This document shows positions 19,367-26,939 of a stretch of 64,000 nucleotides of DNA, one piece after another. Source of the DNA: Candidatus Arcticimaribacter forsetii (GTDB taxonomy: Bacteria; Bacteroidota; Bacteroidia; Flavobacteriales; Flavobacteriaceae). Within the stretch, counting starts at the first letter, position 1, and the number at the start of each line of letters is the position of its first letter. Below the pieces are notes generated by a model. The model was not told the DNA's origin. It saw only the letters and a list, made by a program, of their open reading frames with translations, and made no database searches. The position numbers and the translations under genes were made by a program. Where the stretch lies: positions 1,633,501 through 1,697,500 of the forward strand of contig NZ_OU342399.1 of the NCBI RefSeq assembly GCF_910589745.1. The letters run 5' to 3'.

Positions 19367-19439
19367 AGCGAGAGACCGGGTTCGAACCGGCGACATTCAG
19401 CTTGGAAGGCTGACGCTCTACCAACTGAGCTACTCTCGC
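19367..19439 (-). tRNA. tRNA-Gly (anticodon TCC)
   Basis: A 73-base cloverleaf with acceptor GCGAGAG/CTCTCGC, D arm AGCTCAGTTGGTAGAGC, anticodon stem TCAGC/GCTGA and loop CTTCCAA giving anticodon TCC. The T arm is CCGGTTCGAACCCGG. The discriminator is T and no CCA is encoded. It lies 10 bases from tRNA-Thr(GGT). Confidence 0.96.
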
Positions 19440-19470
19440 ATTTTAAAATCTTACATAAGATCTAAGGTTG

Positions 19471-19552
<82 letters not shown>

Positions 19553-19617
19553 AATAATATTTCAAATAACGAGAATTAATCTCGATTGAATCGTACCGTT
19601 TCGATTCGTTTTTTAAG

Positions 19618-19691
19618 AGCCGATGGAGGGACTCGAACCCACGACCTGCTGATTACAAATCAGCTGCTCTAGCCAGCTGAGCTACATCGGC
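19618..19691 (-). tRNA. tRNA-Thr (anticodon TGT)
   Basis: A 74-base cloverleaf with acceptor GCCGATG/CATCGGC, anticodon stem GCTGA/TCAGC and loop TTTGTAA giving TGT. The T arm is GTGGGTTCGAGTCCCTC. It is the first gene of the minus-strand Thr-Tyr-Gly-Thr quartet and follows the hpf terminator and a well-formed promoter. Confidence 0.96.
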
Positions 19692-19700
19692 TTTTGTTGT

Positions 19701-19727
19701 AAAAAAACCCCGCTCTTTCGAACGAGG
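19701..19727 (-). terminator. Terminator of the hpf transcript
   Basis: On the minus strand CCTCGTTC (19727-19720) pairs with GAGCGGGG (19715-19708) over 8 positions including G-T pairs. A GAAA tetraloop and a run of seven T follow. It lies between hpf and tRNA-Thr(TGT) and overlaps the expected start point of the tRNA promoter. Confidence 0.8.
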
Positions 19728-19729
19728 TG

Positions 19730-19761
19730 CAAATGTAGATATTTATTTTTTTTGATTCAAA
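19730..19761 (-). promoter_or_regulatory. Promoter of the tRNA Thr-Tyr-Gly-Thr cluster
   Basis: On the minus strand, TTTG (19761-19758), a 20-base spacer and TACATTTG (19737-19730) match the Bacteroidota -33 TTTG / -7 TAnnTTTG consensus. The predicted start (about 19723-19726) falls in the first arm of the hpf terminator, so a tRNA transcript would lack most of that arm while hpf read-through would fold it. Confidence 0.7.
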
Positions 19762-19784
19762 TGATTTGATGAAAAAAAATCAAT

Positions 19785-20078
19785 TTATTTAATATTTTCT
19801 TTGTGCTTTTTTAAAATTCGTTCTGCAGCCCTGACATTCAAATCAATAGCTTCTTCGAAGGTCTTACATGTTTTTTTAACAACAACATCATCTCCTACAA
19901 TTCTTAGTATAATCTCCGCAAATTTGTTAACTCGATCCGACGCATTCTCAACTTTAAATACTACTTCAGCATTGAGTATATTGTCGTAAAACTGCTCCAG
20001 TTTTTCTATTTTCTTTTTTGCAAATTCGATTAATTTTCCGTCAGCTGTGAAATTGATAGATTGAACGTTGATTGTCAT
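19785..20078 (-). CDS. hpf: Ribosome hibernation/stability factor, short HPF type
   Basis: A 97-residue protein of the HPF/RaiA family, which binds the 30S decoding region in stationary phase and promotes inactive ribosomes. The N-terminal MTINVQSINFTADGKLIEFA strand-helix, the FADEAVFKVE-like central strands (AEVVFKVEN) and the FEEAIDLNVRAAERILKKHK helix are visible. Length is that of the short form, without the extra C-terminal dimerisation domain of long HPF. It lies just downstream of xerC (22-base gap), probably in the same transcript. Confidence 0.92.
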   Translation of the reverse strand: MTINVQSINFTADGKLIEFAKKKIEKLEQFYDNILNAEVVFKVENASDRVNKFAEIILRIVGDDVVVKKTCKTFEEAIDLNVRAAERILKKHKENIK

Positions 20079-20100
20079 AATTGTAAGGTTTTAATTAAAA

Positions 20101-20994
20101 CTATTTTTCTGTTCCCCGCGGGTGAGCTTTAGCGTATACTTGCTTCATTTTATCTATACTGGTATGAGTATAAACCTGAGTTGCTGCTAAAGAGGCATGT
20201 CCTAAAAGATCTTTTACGGCGTTTAAATTTGCGCCTTTGTTAAGCAAGTGGGTTGCAAAACTATGTCGCAGCATATGTGGGCTTCTTTTTACTTTTGTGG
20301 ACACTAAACTAATATAACCATTTACAGTTTTGTAAACAAAGTTCTCAGGAAGAATTTTACCTTTTTCTGTTTGTAATAAGAAAGATTTAGGTTCATACAT
20401 TATGTTGAGCTTTGTAGCTTCAATATAGTTTTTTAATGATAATTCTAATGAATTCATCATCGGGATAATACGTTCTTTATTTCTTTTCCCAACAACTCGT
20501 ATTGTTTTTGAATCAAATGATAAATCATTCATTTTTAAAGATATCAATTCTGCTCTGCGAATCCCGGTACTGTATAAAATCTCAATAATTGTTTTTTGCA
20601 AAATACCCTTGTAGGAGTCTTCAAAATGATTCTCTTCGAACAATTGTTCCATTTCTTTTTCAGAAAAAGGGATGTGAACTTTTTTAGATTGCTTTAGAGG
20701 AACATGTTTTCTTAATGGAGAAACTTTAATTGTTTCTAGACGCAACAAGAAATTATAATAGGATCGCAAAACAGATATCTTGCGATTAACAGTTCTATTC
20801 GTTTTGCCAGATTCTATCAAAGAAACTACCCAGGATCTAATTATTGAATATGGAATTTGTTCTATATCAGATACTTCAAACTGTTCTTCACAAAACTGCT
20901 GAAAAGTCAACAGATCTTTTTCATATGCAGTTTGCGTATGAATCGAATATTTTCGTTCACACTTGATGTACTCAATATAGTGAGATATAGACAT
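20101..20994 (-). CDS. xerC: Tyrosine recombinase XerC/XerD
   Basis: A 297-residue tyrosine site-specific recombinase of the Xer type, which resolves chromosome dimers at dif. The catalytic set is complete: Arg in STGIRRAEL (near 147), Lys in VVGKRNKER (near 170), His and Arg in SPHMLRHSFATHLL (near 241-244), His in LLGHASLAATQVYTH (near 267) and the Tyr nucleophile in that same segment. The N-terminal SAM-like core-binding domain covers about residues 1-95. The neighbourhood rpsU-xerC-hpf-tRNAs speaks for a housekeeping gene and not a mobile integrase. Its ATG sits directly after the T run of the rpsU terminator. Confidence 0.92.
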   Translation of the reverse strand: MSISHYIEYIKCERKYSIHTQTAYEKDLLTFQQFCEEQFEVSDIEQIPYSIIRSWVVSLIESGKTNRTVNRKISVLRSYYNFLLRLETIKVSPLRKHVPLKQSKKVHIPFSEKEMEQLFEENHFEDSYKGILQKTIIEILYSTGIRRAELISLKMNDLSFDSKTIRVVGKRNKERIIPMMNSLELSLKNYIEATKLNIMYEPKSFLLQTEKGKILPENFVYKTVNGYISLVSTKVKRSPHMLRHSFATHLLNKGANLNAVKDLLGHASLAATQVYTHTSIDKMKQVYAKAHPRGTEK

Positions 20995-21042
20995 AAAAAA
21001 ACGTTGTTACTCAAAGTTATAAAACTTTAAACAACAACGTTT
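20995..21042 (-). terminator. Terminator between rpsU and xerC
   Basis: On the minus strand AAACGTTGTT (21042-21033) pairs perfectly with AACAACGTTT (21008-20999), with a smaller inner stem AAAGTT/AACTTT. The T run (21001-20995) ends one base before the xerC start codon. Termination here would silence xerC unless transcripts read through. Confidence 0.8.
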
Positions 21043-21065
21043 ATAATTTAAGCTACAATTAAAAA

Positions 21066-21260
21066 TTAAAGACTTTCTGCGTCTCTCAATTTTTGGATGT
21101 ATTGTGCTTTTTGAATTTTTACTCTGTTTTTTACAGAAGGTTTAGAAAACTGCTTACGAGAACGTAGCTGACGCATGCCTCCAGTTTTATCAAATTTACG
21201 TTTGTAGCGCTTTAAAGCTCTATCGATATTCTCACCTTCTTTAATTGGTATAATTAACAT
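21066..21260 (-). CDS. rpsU: 30S ribosomal protein bS21
   Basis: The 64-residue bS21. The ATG at 21260-21258 (MLIIPIKEGENIDRAL) is chosen over an upstream in-frame ATG at 21305, because the extra residues are unlike bS21 and would be encoded by the ribosome-binding region. The Arg/Lys-rich centre KRYKRKFDKTGGMRQLRSRK contacts rRNA, and Tyr54 is present near the C-terminus. In Bacteroidia bS21 helps to hide the 16S anti-Shine-Dalgarno, with this Tyr among the contacts, as I recall from published Flavobacterium ribosome structures. The gene has an unusually strong Shine-Dalgarno sequence. Confidence 0.95.
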   Translation of the reverse strand: MLIIPIKEGENIDRALKRYKRKFDKTGGMRQLRSRKQFSKPSVKNRVKIQKAQYIQKLRDAESL

Positions 21261-21267
21261 AATAATG

Positions 21268-21277
21268 CACCTCCTTT
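21268..21277 (-). promoter_or_regulatory. Strong Shine-Dalgarno of rpsU
   Basis: Minus-strand AAAGGAGGTG precedes the rpsU ATG by 7 bases from its end (9 from GGAGG). It is complementary to the 16S 3' tail over essentially its full length. Bacteroidia genes normally lack such a signal because bS21 hides the anti-Shine-Dalgarno. Its presence on rpsU fits feedback control in which ribosomes lacking bS21 preferentially translate rpsU. Confidence 0.85.
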
Positions 21278-21292
21278 CGTTAAAATAGGCTG

Positions 21293-21300
21293 CAAATATA
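21293..21300 (-). promoter_or_regulatory. Candidate -7 promoter element of rpsU
   Basis: Minus-strand TATATTTG matches TAnnTTTG and lies 33-40 bases upstream of the rpsU ATG. The predicted start near 21288 would include the Shine-Dalgarno in a short leader. No clear -33 element is seen. Confidence 0.5.
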
Positions 21301-21334
21301 AACAACCTTTTATATATATCTAGGATTTATTCAT

Positions 21335-22492
21335 TTAATCTTTCAAGAGCTCTCTTGAGATGACTAATTTCTGAATTTCAGTGGTTCCTTCTCCAATGGT
21401 ACAAAGCTTAGAATCACGGAAAAACTTCTCTACTGGAAAATCTTTTGTAAATCCATATCCACCGTGGATTTGAACTGCTTCATTGGCAACTTTAACGCAA
21501 ACTTCGGAAGCATACATCTTGGCCATTGCACCGATTTTGGTAATATTTTTTCCCGAAATTTTATCTGCCGCTGCTTTGTGCAATAACAATTCAGAGGCTT
21601 CAATTTCGGTAGCCATGTCTGCTAATTTAAAAGAAATTCCTTGGAATGAACTAATTGGCTTTCCAAATTGTTTTCGTTCTTTAGAATATTGAAGTGAGGC
21701 TTGATAAGCACCTTTAGCTAAACCTAGTGAAAGGGCTCCAATAGAAATCCTACCACCATCTAATATTTTCATAGATTGAATGAATCCCTGGCCTACTTCC
21801 CCTAATCTATTTTCATCAGGGATGATACAATTATCAAAAACAATTTCTGCAGTTTCTGAAGCACGCATTCCTAATTTATTTTCTTTTTTCCCAAATCCAA
21901 AACCTGGTGTTCCCCGTTCAACAACAAAAGCCGTCATTCCTCGACTATCACCTTTTTCTCCATTGCGTGCAATTACAACTGCAATATGTCCGCTCTTACC
22001 GTGTGTGATAAAATTCTTGGTTCCATTCAAGACCCAATTATCTCCGACTTTCTTTGCAGTAGTATTCATTCCTTTAGCATCAGAACCTGTATTGTGTTCT
22101 GTTAATCCCCAAGCTCCAATATGTTCTCCAGTCACTAATTTAGGAAGCCATTTAGCACGTTGAGTTTCATTTCCGAAAAGATAAATATGATTGGTGCAAA
22201 GTGAGTTGTGGGCAGCAACAGAAAGACCAATAGAGGGGTCGACGATAGATATCTGCTCAATTACAGATATATATTCATGATATCCTAAGCCAGAACCTCC
22301 ATACTCCTCAGGAATTAAAATTCCTAAGAAACCTAACGCTCCTGCTTTACGCATAACATCGATAGGAAAATGCTGAGATTCGTCCCACTCCATAACATGT
22401 GGCTTAATAAACTTTAGAGCGAAATCTTTTGCTGATTGAGCAATTAGGTCTGTAGACTCAGACGTTTCAAATATGAGAGAGTTTTCAATCAT
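21335..22492 (-). CDS. Acyl-CoA dehydrogenase
   Basis: A 385-residue FAD-dependent acyl-CoA dehydrogenase that introduces the alpha-beta double bond in fatty acyl-CoA, passing electrons to electron-transfer flavoprotein. Domain order is N-terminal helical, middle beta (GAWGLTEHNTGSDAKGM near 127-143, the FAD/substrate region) and C-terminal helical (VQIHGGYGFTKDFPVEKFFRD near 338-358). The catalytic Glu is in IGEGTTEIQ near residue 370. Length fits the short/medium-chain type. The exact chain length or branched substrate cannot be told. No beta-oxidation partners are adjacent. Confidence 0.92.
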   Translation of the reverse strand: MIENSLIFETSESTDLIAQSAKDFALKFIKPHVMEWDESQHFPIDVMRKAGALGFLGILIPEEYGGSGLGYHEYISVIEQISIVDPSIGLSVAAHNSLCTNHIYLFGNETQRAKWLPKLVTGEHIGAWGLTEHNTGSDAKGMNTTAKKVGDNWVLNGTKNFITHGKSGHIAVVIARNGEKGDSRGMTAFVVERGTPGFGFGKKENKLGMRASETAEIVFDNCIIPDENRLGEVGQGFIQSMKILDGGRISIGALSLGLAKGAYQASLQYSKERKQFGKPISSFQGISFKLADMATEIEASELLLHKAAADKISGKNITKIGAMAKMYASEVCVKVANEAVQIHGGYGFTKDFPVEKFFRDSKLCTIGEGTTEIQKLVISRELLKD

Positions 22493-22503
22493 GGAGTATT
22501 TAT

Positions 22504-23291
22504 TTAATACAAATATAGTGCTAATCTTTTTATTTTCAAGGAATCTAAAACAGCTTGATCTTGGAGACTTTTCAACGAGATATTCTTGTTTTTTGTTCTC
22601 AAAGCAATGATTTTTTTTGCTTCATTTTTTGTTAAAAAAGGTATTTCAAAAAGGTATTCTAAAGTAACCTCTGCAAGAGCAATCTTATCTCTTTTGGGCT
22701 GTATTAAAACTTGATATTTTTCTTCTATCTTACTAACGACCAAACTATCTAAGCCATAAACTTGATTAAGTTGATTGATTAAATCGAAACCTCCAACACG
22801 TTCTCTATACTTAACAATTCGATTAGAGAACACAGTGCCTATACCACGAATAAGCATGAGTTCTTTCGCAGTTGCTTTGTTAATATCTTTTATCTTTCTA
22901 ACGGTAGTTTTTTTATTTTCTAGCTCTTTATCAAGTACCCATTTCGGAAATTTAAAAAAAGGACTATATTTTAAAATCCAGGAAGATGAAACTTGAGTAA
23001 CCACCTTAAATTCTTCAATAGAATTTGCAAATTTACCTAGTTCTCTAAACTTATGTAACCGTTTAATTTCATCTAACGAAAGTCCTAATGCATACCCTTT
23101 TGACAAAGAAATATAGTTCGGGTTAAATGGGAAAATTTGTTCTTTATTTTCTAGAAGCTTTAAAGAATCTATATGGTTTTGTAACTCAGTATCTAAAGAA
23201 ACTAGATCTATAGGCGCTTTTTTTAAAGTAAAGTATTGCGTTCTAAGTAAATAAGTAACCCTAGGAGCAATGCTAATAAAAAAAAGGTCAC
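22504..23291 (-). pseudogene. Helix-hairpin-helix protein, probably frameshifted
   Basis: A flavobacterial helix-hairpin-helix (ComEA-like) membrane protein. The intact part (22504 to about 23216) encodes FPFNPNYIS, KGYALGLSLDEIKRLHKFRE, a first HhH (KATAKELMLIRGIGTVFSNRIVKYRE) and a second HhH-like repeat near the C-terminus. The expected N-terminal membrane helix lies in another frame (VTFFLLALLLGLLIYLERN, from a GTG at 23291) and ends at a TAA beside TTTAAAAAAA at 23227-23218. One added base there would join both frames. Without it, only a TTG at 23106 could start a soluble 200-residue product. The N-terminal coding segment also overlaps the symporter terminator. Error, decay and rearrangement are all possible. 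Confidence 0.65.
22510..22539 (-). promoter_or_regulatory. Promoter of the acyl-CoA dehydrogenase gene
   Basis: Minus-strand TTG (22539-22537), a 19-base spacer and TATATTTG (22517-22510) match the Bacteroidota promoter pattern. It lies inside the last codons of the helix-hairpin-helix gene, about 18 bases from the dehydrogenase ATG, so that gene probably has its own short-leader transcript. Confidence 0.55.
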
Positions 23292-23330
23292 TCGTTGTGT
23301 TCTGAACGAACTAAAAGCGAATGACCTTTT
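23278..23330 (-). terminator. Terminator of the symporter gene
   Basis: Minus-strand AAAAGGTCATTCG (23330-23318) pairs with CGAGTGACCTTTT (23294-23282) as 13 bp with one G-T pair. A large loop holding a minor GTTC/GAAC stem separates the arms, and eight T follow. It lies 19 bases after the symporter stop and also overlaps the probable N-terminal codons of the helix-hairpin-helix gene. Confidence 0.75.
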
Positions 23331-23348
23331 ATCTTGTATTAAGTAATT

Positions 23349-24899
23349 TTAACTCTTAACTGTTTTAATAGCTTCTAAGTATTTATTTAACTCTTCTTTT
23401 ACTGTTGGGAAAAGTATTAGTAAACCGATCATATTAGGAAATACCAATGCTAGTATCATTGCATCAGAAAAAGCCCATACAGAAGACATGTCCCCAGCTG
23501 CACCGATAACTATGAAAATTAGGAATAAAGATTTATAAGTCAAATCAGAAATCTTACTTTTTCCAAACACAAACATCCATGACTGTAAACCGTAATAAGA
23601 CCAAGAAATCATGGTAGAAACTGCAAATAAAACTACTGCAATTGTAAGGAAAGGACCTGAAAAGGAAATATATTTAGCAAAAGCTGCGGCAGTAATTCCA
23701 GCACCTTCAACTGGCAATCCATCGATTAAAACTTTTCCTCCTTCTCCTCCATATGAAAAGACAGTACTGTCTCCATTAAAAATTATAATAACCAAAGCAG
23801 TCATTGTGCAAATCACAACGGTATCAATAAAAGGTTCTAGTAATGCAACTAAACCTTCCGAAGCTGCATATTTGGTTTTAACAGCAGAATGAGCAATCGA
23901 TGCAGAACCCGCACCTGCTTCATTTGAAAAAGCTGCTCGCCTAAACCCTGTTATCAAAACACCTAAAAAACCTCCAAGACCAGCTTGAGGACTAAATGCT
24001 TGAGAAAAAATCATCCCAAATGCGTCATCAATGAACCAAAAATTACTCAAAATAATATAAAGACAAGCTAGGATATACATAAGAGCCATAAAAGGGACTA
24101 CCTTCTCTGTTACTGATGCAATTCTCTTGATTCCTCCAATGATTATAACTCCCACAACAACCATCAAAATCACCCCGATAATAGTTCTTGCGCTTCCTCC
24201 TTCCATTCCGAAAGTTTCTACTAACTGCATTGCAGCTTGATTAGATTGCGCAGCATTACCACCACCGAAGGAAGCTCCAATGCACAATAATGCAAAGATC
24301 ACACCCAAGACTTTACCAATTTTTGCAAATCCTTTTTCCTCTAAACCACGAGTCAAATAATACATGGGACCACCATATACAGTTCCATCTTCACCGACAT
24401 CTCTATATTTAACCCCCAAAGTACATTCTACAAATTTGGTTGACATTCCGATAAGACCACAAACCACCATCCAAAAAGTGGCGCCAGGACCACCAACTGC
24501 TATTGCTAAGGCTACTCCTGCAATATTTCCGTTACCAACAGTACCAGAAACAGCAGTTGCTAATGCCTGGAAATGAGAGACTTCTCCGTCATCAGAACTA
24601 TCCTCAACTGCATCATATTTCCCTCTAACAGTATTGATTGCAGTTGGAAATCTTTTGATGTTGATGAACCCAAAATAAATTGTAAAAAATAAAGCTCCAC
24701 CGACTAACAAAAATATTATCGTTGGAATTTCTGTGCCCGGAAAATTATGTAAAATTAATGATTCCCACCAATTTGCAATTGGAGTAAAAGCATCGTTGAT
24801 GCGCTCGTCTAAACCTTTCTCTTGAGCATAAGCAAAAGGAGTAGATAGAATCGATAGCACTAAAAAAAGGTGCTTCGATTTATTCGTTAAAAATTTCAT
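23349..24899 (-). CDS. Sodium:alanine (AGCS family) symporter
   Basis: A 516-residue membrane transporter of the alanine/glycine:cation symporter family. Recognisable motifs are TAVSGTVGNGNIAGVALAI (near 112-130), GPGATFWMVVCGLIGMSTKFVECTLG and the conserved GRRAAFSNEAGAGSASIAHS-type segment (FRRAAFSNEAGAGSASIAH, near 325). About ten transmembrane helices follow an N-terminal hydrophobic segment that looks like a cleavable signal (FLVLSILSTPFAYAQEKG). The family takes up small amino acids with Na+ or H+. The substrate is inferred. It stands alone, followed by a strong terminator. Confidence 0.9.
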   Translation of the reverse strand: MKFLTNKSKHLFLVLSILSTPFAYAQEKGLDERINDAFTPIANWWESLILHNFPGTEIPTIIFLLVGGALFFTIYFGFINIKRFPTAINTVRGKYDAVEDSSDDGEVSHFQALATAVSGTVGNGNIAGVALAIAVGGPGATFWMVVCGLIGMSTKFVECTLGVKYRDVGEDGTVYGGPMYYLTRGLEEKGFAKIGKVLGVIFALLCIGASFGGGNAAQSNQAAMQLVETFGMEGGSARTIIGVILMVVVGVIIIGGIKRIASVTEKVVPFMALMYILACLYIILSNFWFIDDAFGMIFSQAFSPQAGLGGFLGVLITGFRRAAFSNEAGAGSASIAHSAVKTKYAASEGLVALLEPFIDTVVICTMTALVIIIFNGDSTVFSYGGEGGKVLIDGLPVEGAGITAAAFAKYISFSGPFLTIAVVLFAVSTMISWSYYGLQSWMFVFGKSKISDLTYKSLFLIFIVIGAAGDMSSVWAFSDAMILALVFPNMIGLLILFPTVKEELNKYLEAIKTVKS

Positions 24900-24975
24900 A
24901 TGAATTTAATGTGATTAGTAAATAACGAATATGCAAAAATTAGCCTAGAAATCAAATTATAAAAGCAAGTCATTT

Positions 24976-25194
24976 TTACAAATCAAAGACAGATGTTCTT
25001 TTTGTGTAAATCATGTCTTTTAATTTAATCCAAAAAGCCAAAGTCAAATACAGTCCGAAAAAACCTCCGAATGTTGCAAATGAAGCATAAATAAAAAATA
25101 AACGTACATTTTTCACTTTCATCCCTAAGGTGTCAGCAAAGCGACTACTTACCTCAAACCCATGCCTTTCAAACCATTGTCTAATTTTGTCCAT
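24976..25194 (-). CDS. PspC-domain small membrane protein
   Basis: A 72-residue protein with an N-terminal PspC-like part (WFERHGFEVSSRFADTLGMKVKNVRLFFIYASF) and one or two hydrophobic stretches (about residues 31-57). The C-terminus is TKRTSVFDL. PspC-type proteins in E. coli take part in the phage-shock membrane-stress response. In flavobacteria the short form is found without pspA. Its start overlaps the 3' end of the DUF2851 gene by 14 bases, so it is in the same operon. Confidence 0.75.
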   Translation of the reverse strand: MDKIRQWFERHGFEVSSRFADTLGMKVKNVRLFFIYASFATFGGFFGLYLTLAFWIKLKDMIYTKRTSVFDL

Positions 25195-26472
25195 TTCTTT
25201 TTGTTGGAATTAATATGGAATATCCAACACTGCAATTTAAACATTTTTTTAGATCGCAGTAATTTGTTTTAAGTTCGATTAAACTTTGAGAATCTAATGC
25301 TGAATTTGCTATGATTTTTAATTTTTCGAAACCACTTACAATACTATTTTTCTCAGGATTTATTTTTTGTGCCCATTGAAACAACATTTCTGATGGAGCA
25401 GTACCTATGTGTTTTTCATAGGAGTATTTTAAAGGTATAATCGTATTTATTGTGAGTAATTCAAGAAAAGATTTGGATATTTTTTTATTTCTTTTCGCAG
25501 AATCTTTACCAAAAATATAATCTGATTTCCAATAATCAGAAACTCCAACATTTATAAATAAAGAGGTATTTAATTGATTACTATTTTGAATTAAGTTCGA
25601 AAACACCGCCTTGTTAACTGAATATAATTGCGCAAGTTGAGCCCATCGAATTGAGGGGAAGTTCCTAGGTCTTAATCGGTTAAATTGGATGATCGGAGGC
25701 TGAATATCACACAAACTATATTTTCTTTTTAAATAGGAATAGATCTGAGCCAATTGTTCATGATACTTATCCTTGTAAGGAGCAATAAGCATACCCGAAA
25801 GCCCCATAAAAAGTGCTTCTAGACTTTTGACTTCATTCCAGTTTTTTCGAATTACAGAAAAAGGAATCAGCTTTGCAACCTCCAAAAAAGAAGTTCCATT
25901 TATATTAAGACCAAAGTTCTTTGCAAGCAATACAAAACAAACTGCCTCCCAGTCGTTTTTAAATTCAACCAAAAGCTCTTGTATTAACAATGATTTTTTT
26001 CTATTCGTTGAATAAAAAGACGCTCCTTCCAATTAATCCAGATAGAAGAATCTACCTTGTGAATTTGTTTCTCGCAGGGAATCCAATTTTCGAATTGCAA
26101 AAACTGACTTTTGTATTTTTCTAAAAACAGCTTAGAAACTCTGGCAGAAAGCTCAAGTGTTGGAAGTTCAGTTCCTGATTCAGTTAAAACTGCAATATCG
26201 TGTTCCCAAACCACATGTAATATAACCGCATTATAATTCGGATCTTGATGGTGTCTATGAGCAAACCAATCCGAGGATTTTAAATGAATTTCAACATTAC
26301 CAACCCAGTCTAGATCATCGATTTTTAAACGTGCATCTGAAAAATCAGGACCAGCAAGCATGTTGTGAGTCCCTGTTTTAATCACCTGCAAATCATACCC
26401 TTGGGTAGTCTTCAGGTTGACTTGCAGAAACTTTTGATGCTTCCACAAAAAATGCAAAAAATCTTCTTTCAT
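25181..26472 (-). pseudogene. DUF2851 family protein, split by a one-base frameshift
   Basis: Two adjacent frames together form one DUF2851 protein. The first (ATG at 26472) encodes about 155 residues starting MKEDFLHFLWKHQKF and containing TGTHNMLAGPDFSDARL and GNVEIHLKSSDW. It ends at a stop just after an A run. The second (ending at 25181) continues with SLLIQELLVEFKNDWEAVC and includes the C-terminal CLNCSVG Cys pair. The frames meet at GAAAAAAATC (A7 at 26000-25994). Eight A residues would give a continuous protein of about 430 residues, the usual family length. DUF2851 has no established function. The break may be an assembly or sequencing error. Confidence 0.8.
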
Positions 26473-26502
26473 AAGCTTGGGGCAATGAAAATATTTTAAA
26501 TA

Positions 26503-26814
26503 TTACTCTACTAAGTCACCAGTCCAGGCTAATATTCCTCCTTCTAAGTTATAAGCTGACTCAATTCCTAATTGACCTAAAAGTTGGCATGCTTGTCCAC
26601 TTCTAGCTCCTGATCTGCAATAAACAAAATAAGACTTAGTCTTATCTAAAGCTTGAATTGAATCCATAAATTCTTGTGGCTGACGAATATCAATTAACTG
26701 AGCACCTTCTATATAACCTGACTCAAATTCTCCCTCAGTCCTTACATCTAGGATTACTGCATCGGGAGTTTCTTCTTTTAATGAGACCCATTCATTCTGA
26801 TCTAAATCATTCAT
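26503..26814 (-). CDS. Rhodanese-like domain protein
   Basis: A 103-residue single rhodanese domain. The active-site loop VYCRSGARSGQAC supplies the catalytic Cys (near residue 71) that would carry a persulfide. The N-terminal VILDVRTEGEFESGYIEGAQLIDI and C-terminal NLEGGILAWTG segments are typical. Such proteins transfer sulfane sulfur. The acceptor is unknown. It begins a minus-strand operon with the DUF2851 and PspC genes and has its own well-formed promoter. Confidence 0.88.
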   Translation of the reverse strand: MNDLDQNEWVSLKEETPDAVILDVRTEGEFESGYIEGAQLIDIRQPQEFMDSIQALDKTKSYFVYCRSGARSGQACQLLGQLGIESAYNLEGGILAWTGDLVE

Positions 26815-26830
26815 AGTATAATATTTTAAT

Positions 26831-26862
26831 CAAATGTATATCGATTTAATCTAGCTACAAAA
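26831..26862 (-). promoter_or_regulatory. Promoter of the rhodanese gene
   Basis: Minus-strand TTTTG (26862-26858), a 19-base spacer and TACATTTG (26838-26831) match the Bacteroidota consensus. The start would lie near 26826, about 12 bases before the ATG. It diverges from the MarR promoter. Confidence 0.7.
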
Positions 26863-26904
26863 TATTATTATAAATTGATGATTTAGATATATGAATTAAA
26901 TTAT

Positions 26905-26936
26905 TATATTTGTACATACAAATGTTGTAAGTACAA
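26905..26936 (+). promoter_or_regulatory. marR-type gene promoter with overlapping operator
   Basis: TATATTTG (26905-26912) is a -7 element. Directly overlapping it is an inverted repeat, TTGTACATACAA (26910-26921), spacer ATG, TTGTAAGTACAA (26925-26936), with one mismatch pair. Its size and position over the start point suit binding of the MarR dimer encoded immediately downstream, that is, autorepression. The -33 element is weak. Confidence 0.7.
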
Positions 26937-26939
26937 TTT

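Noticed and set aside
20101-20994. xerC as an integrase of a mobile element
   Set aside because: Located between rpsU and hpf, complete housekeeping Xer motifs, no attachment repeats or phage genes.
23218-23227. Programmed -1 frameshifting in the helix-hairpin-helix gene
   Set aside because: The stop TAA comes before the A run in the upstream frame, so no standard slippery heptamer is positioned correctly; a one-base indel is simpler.
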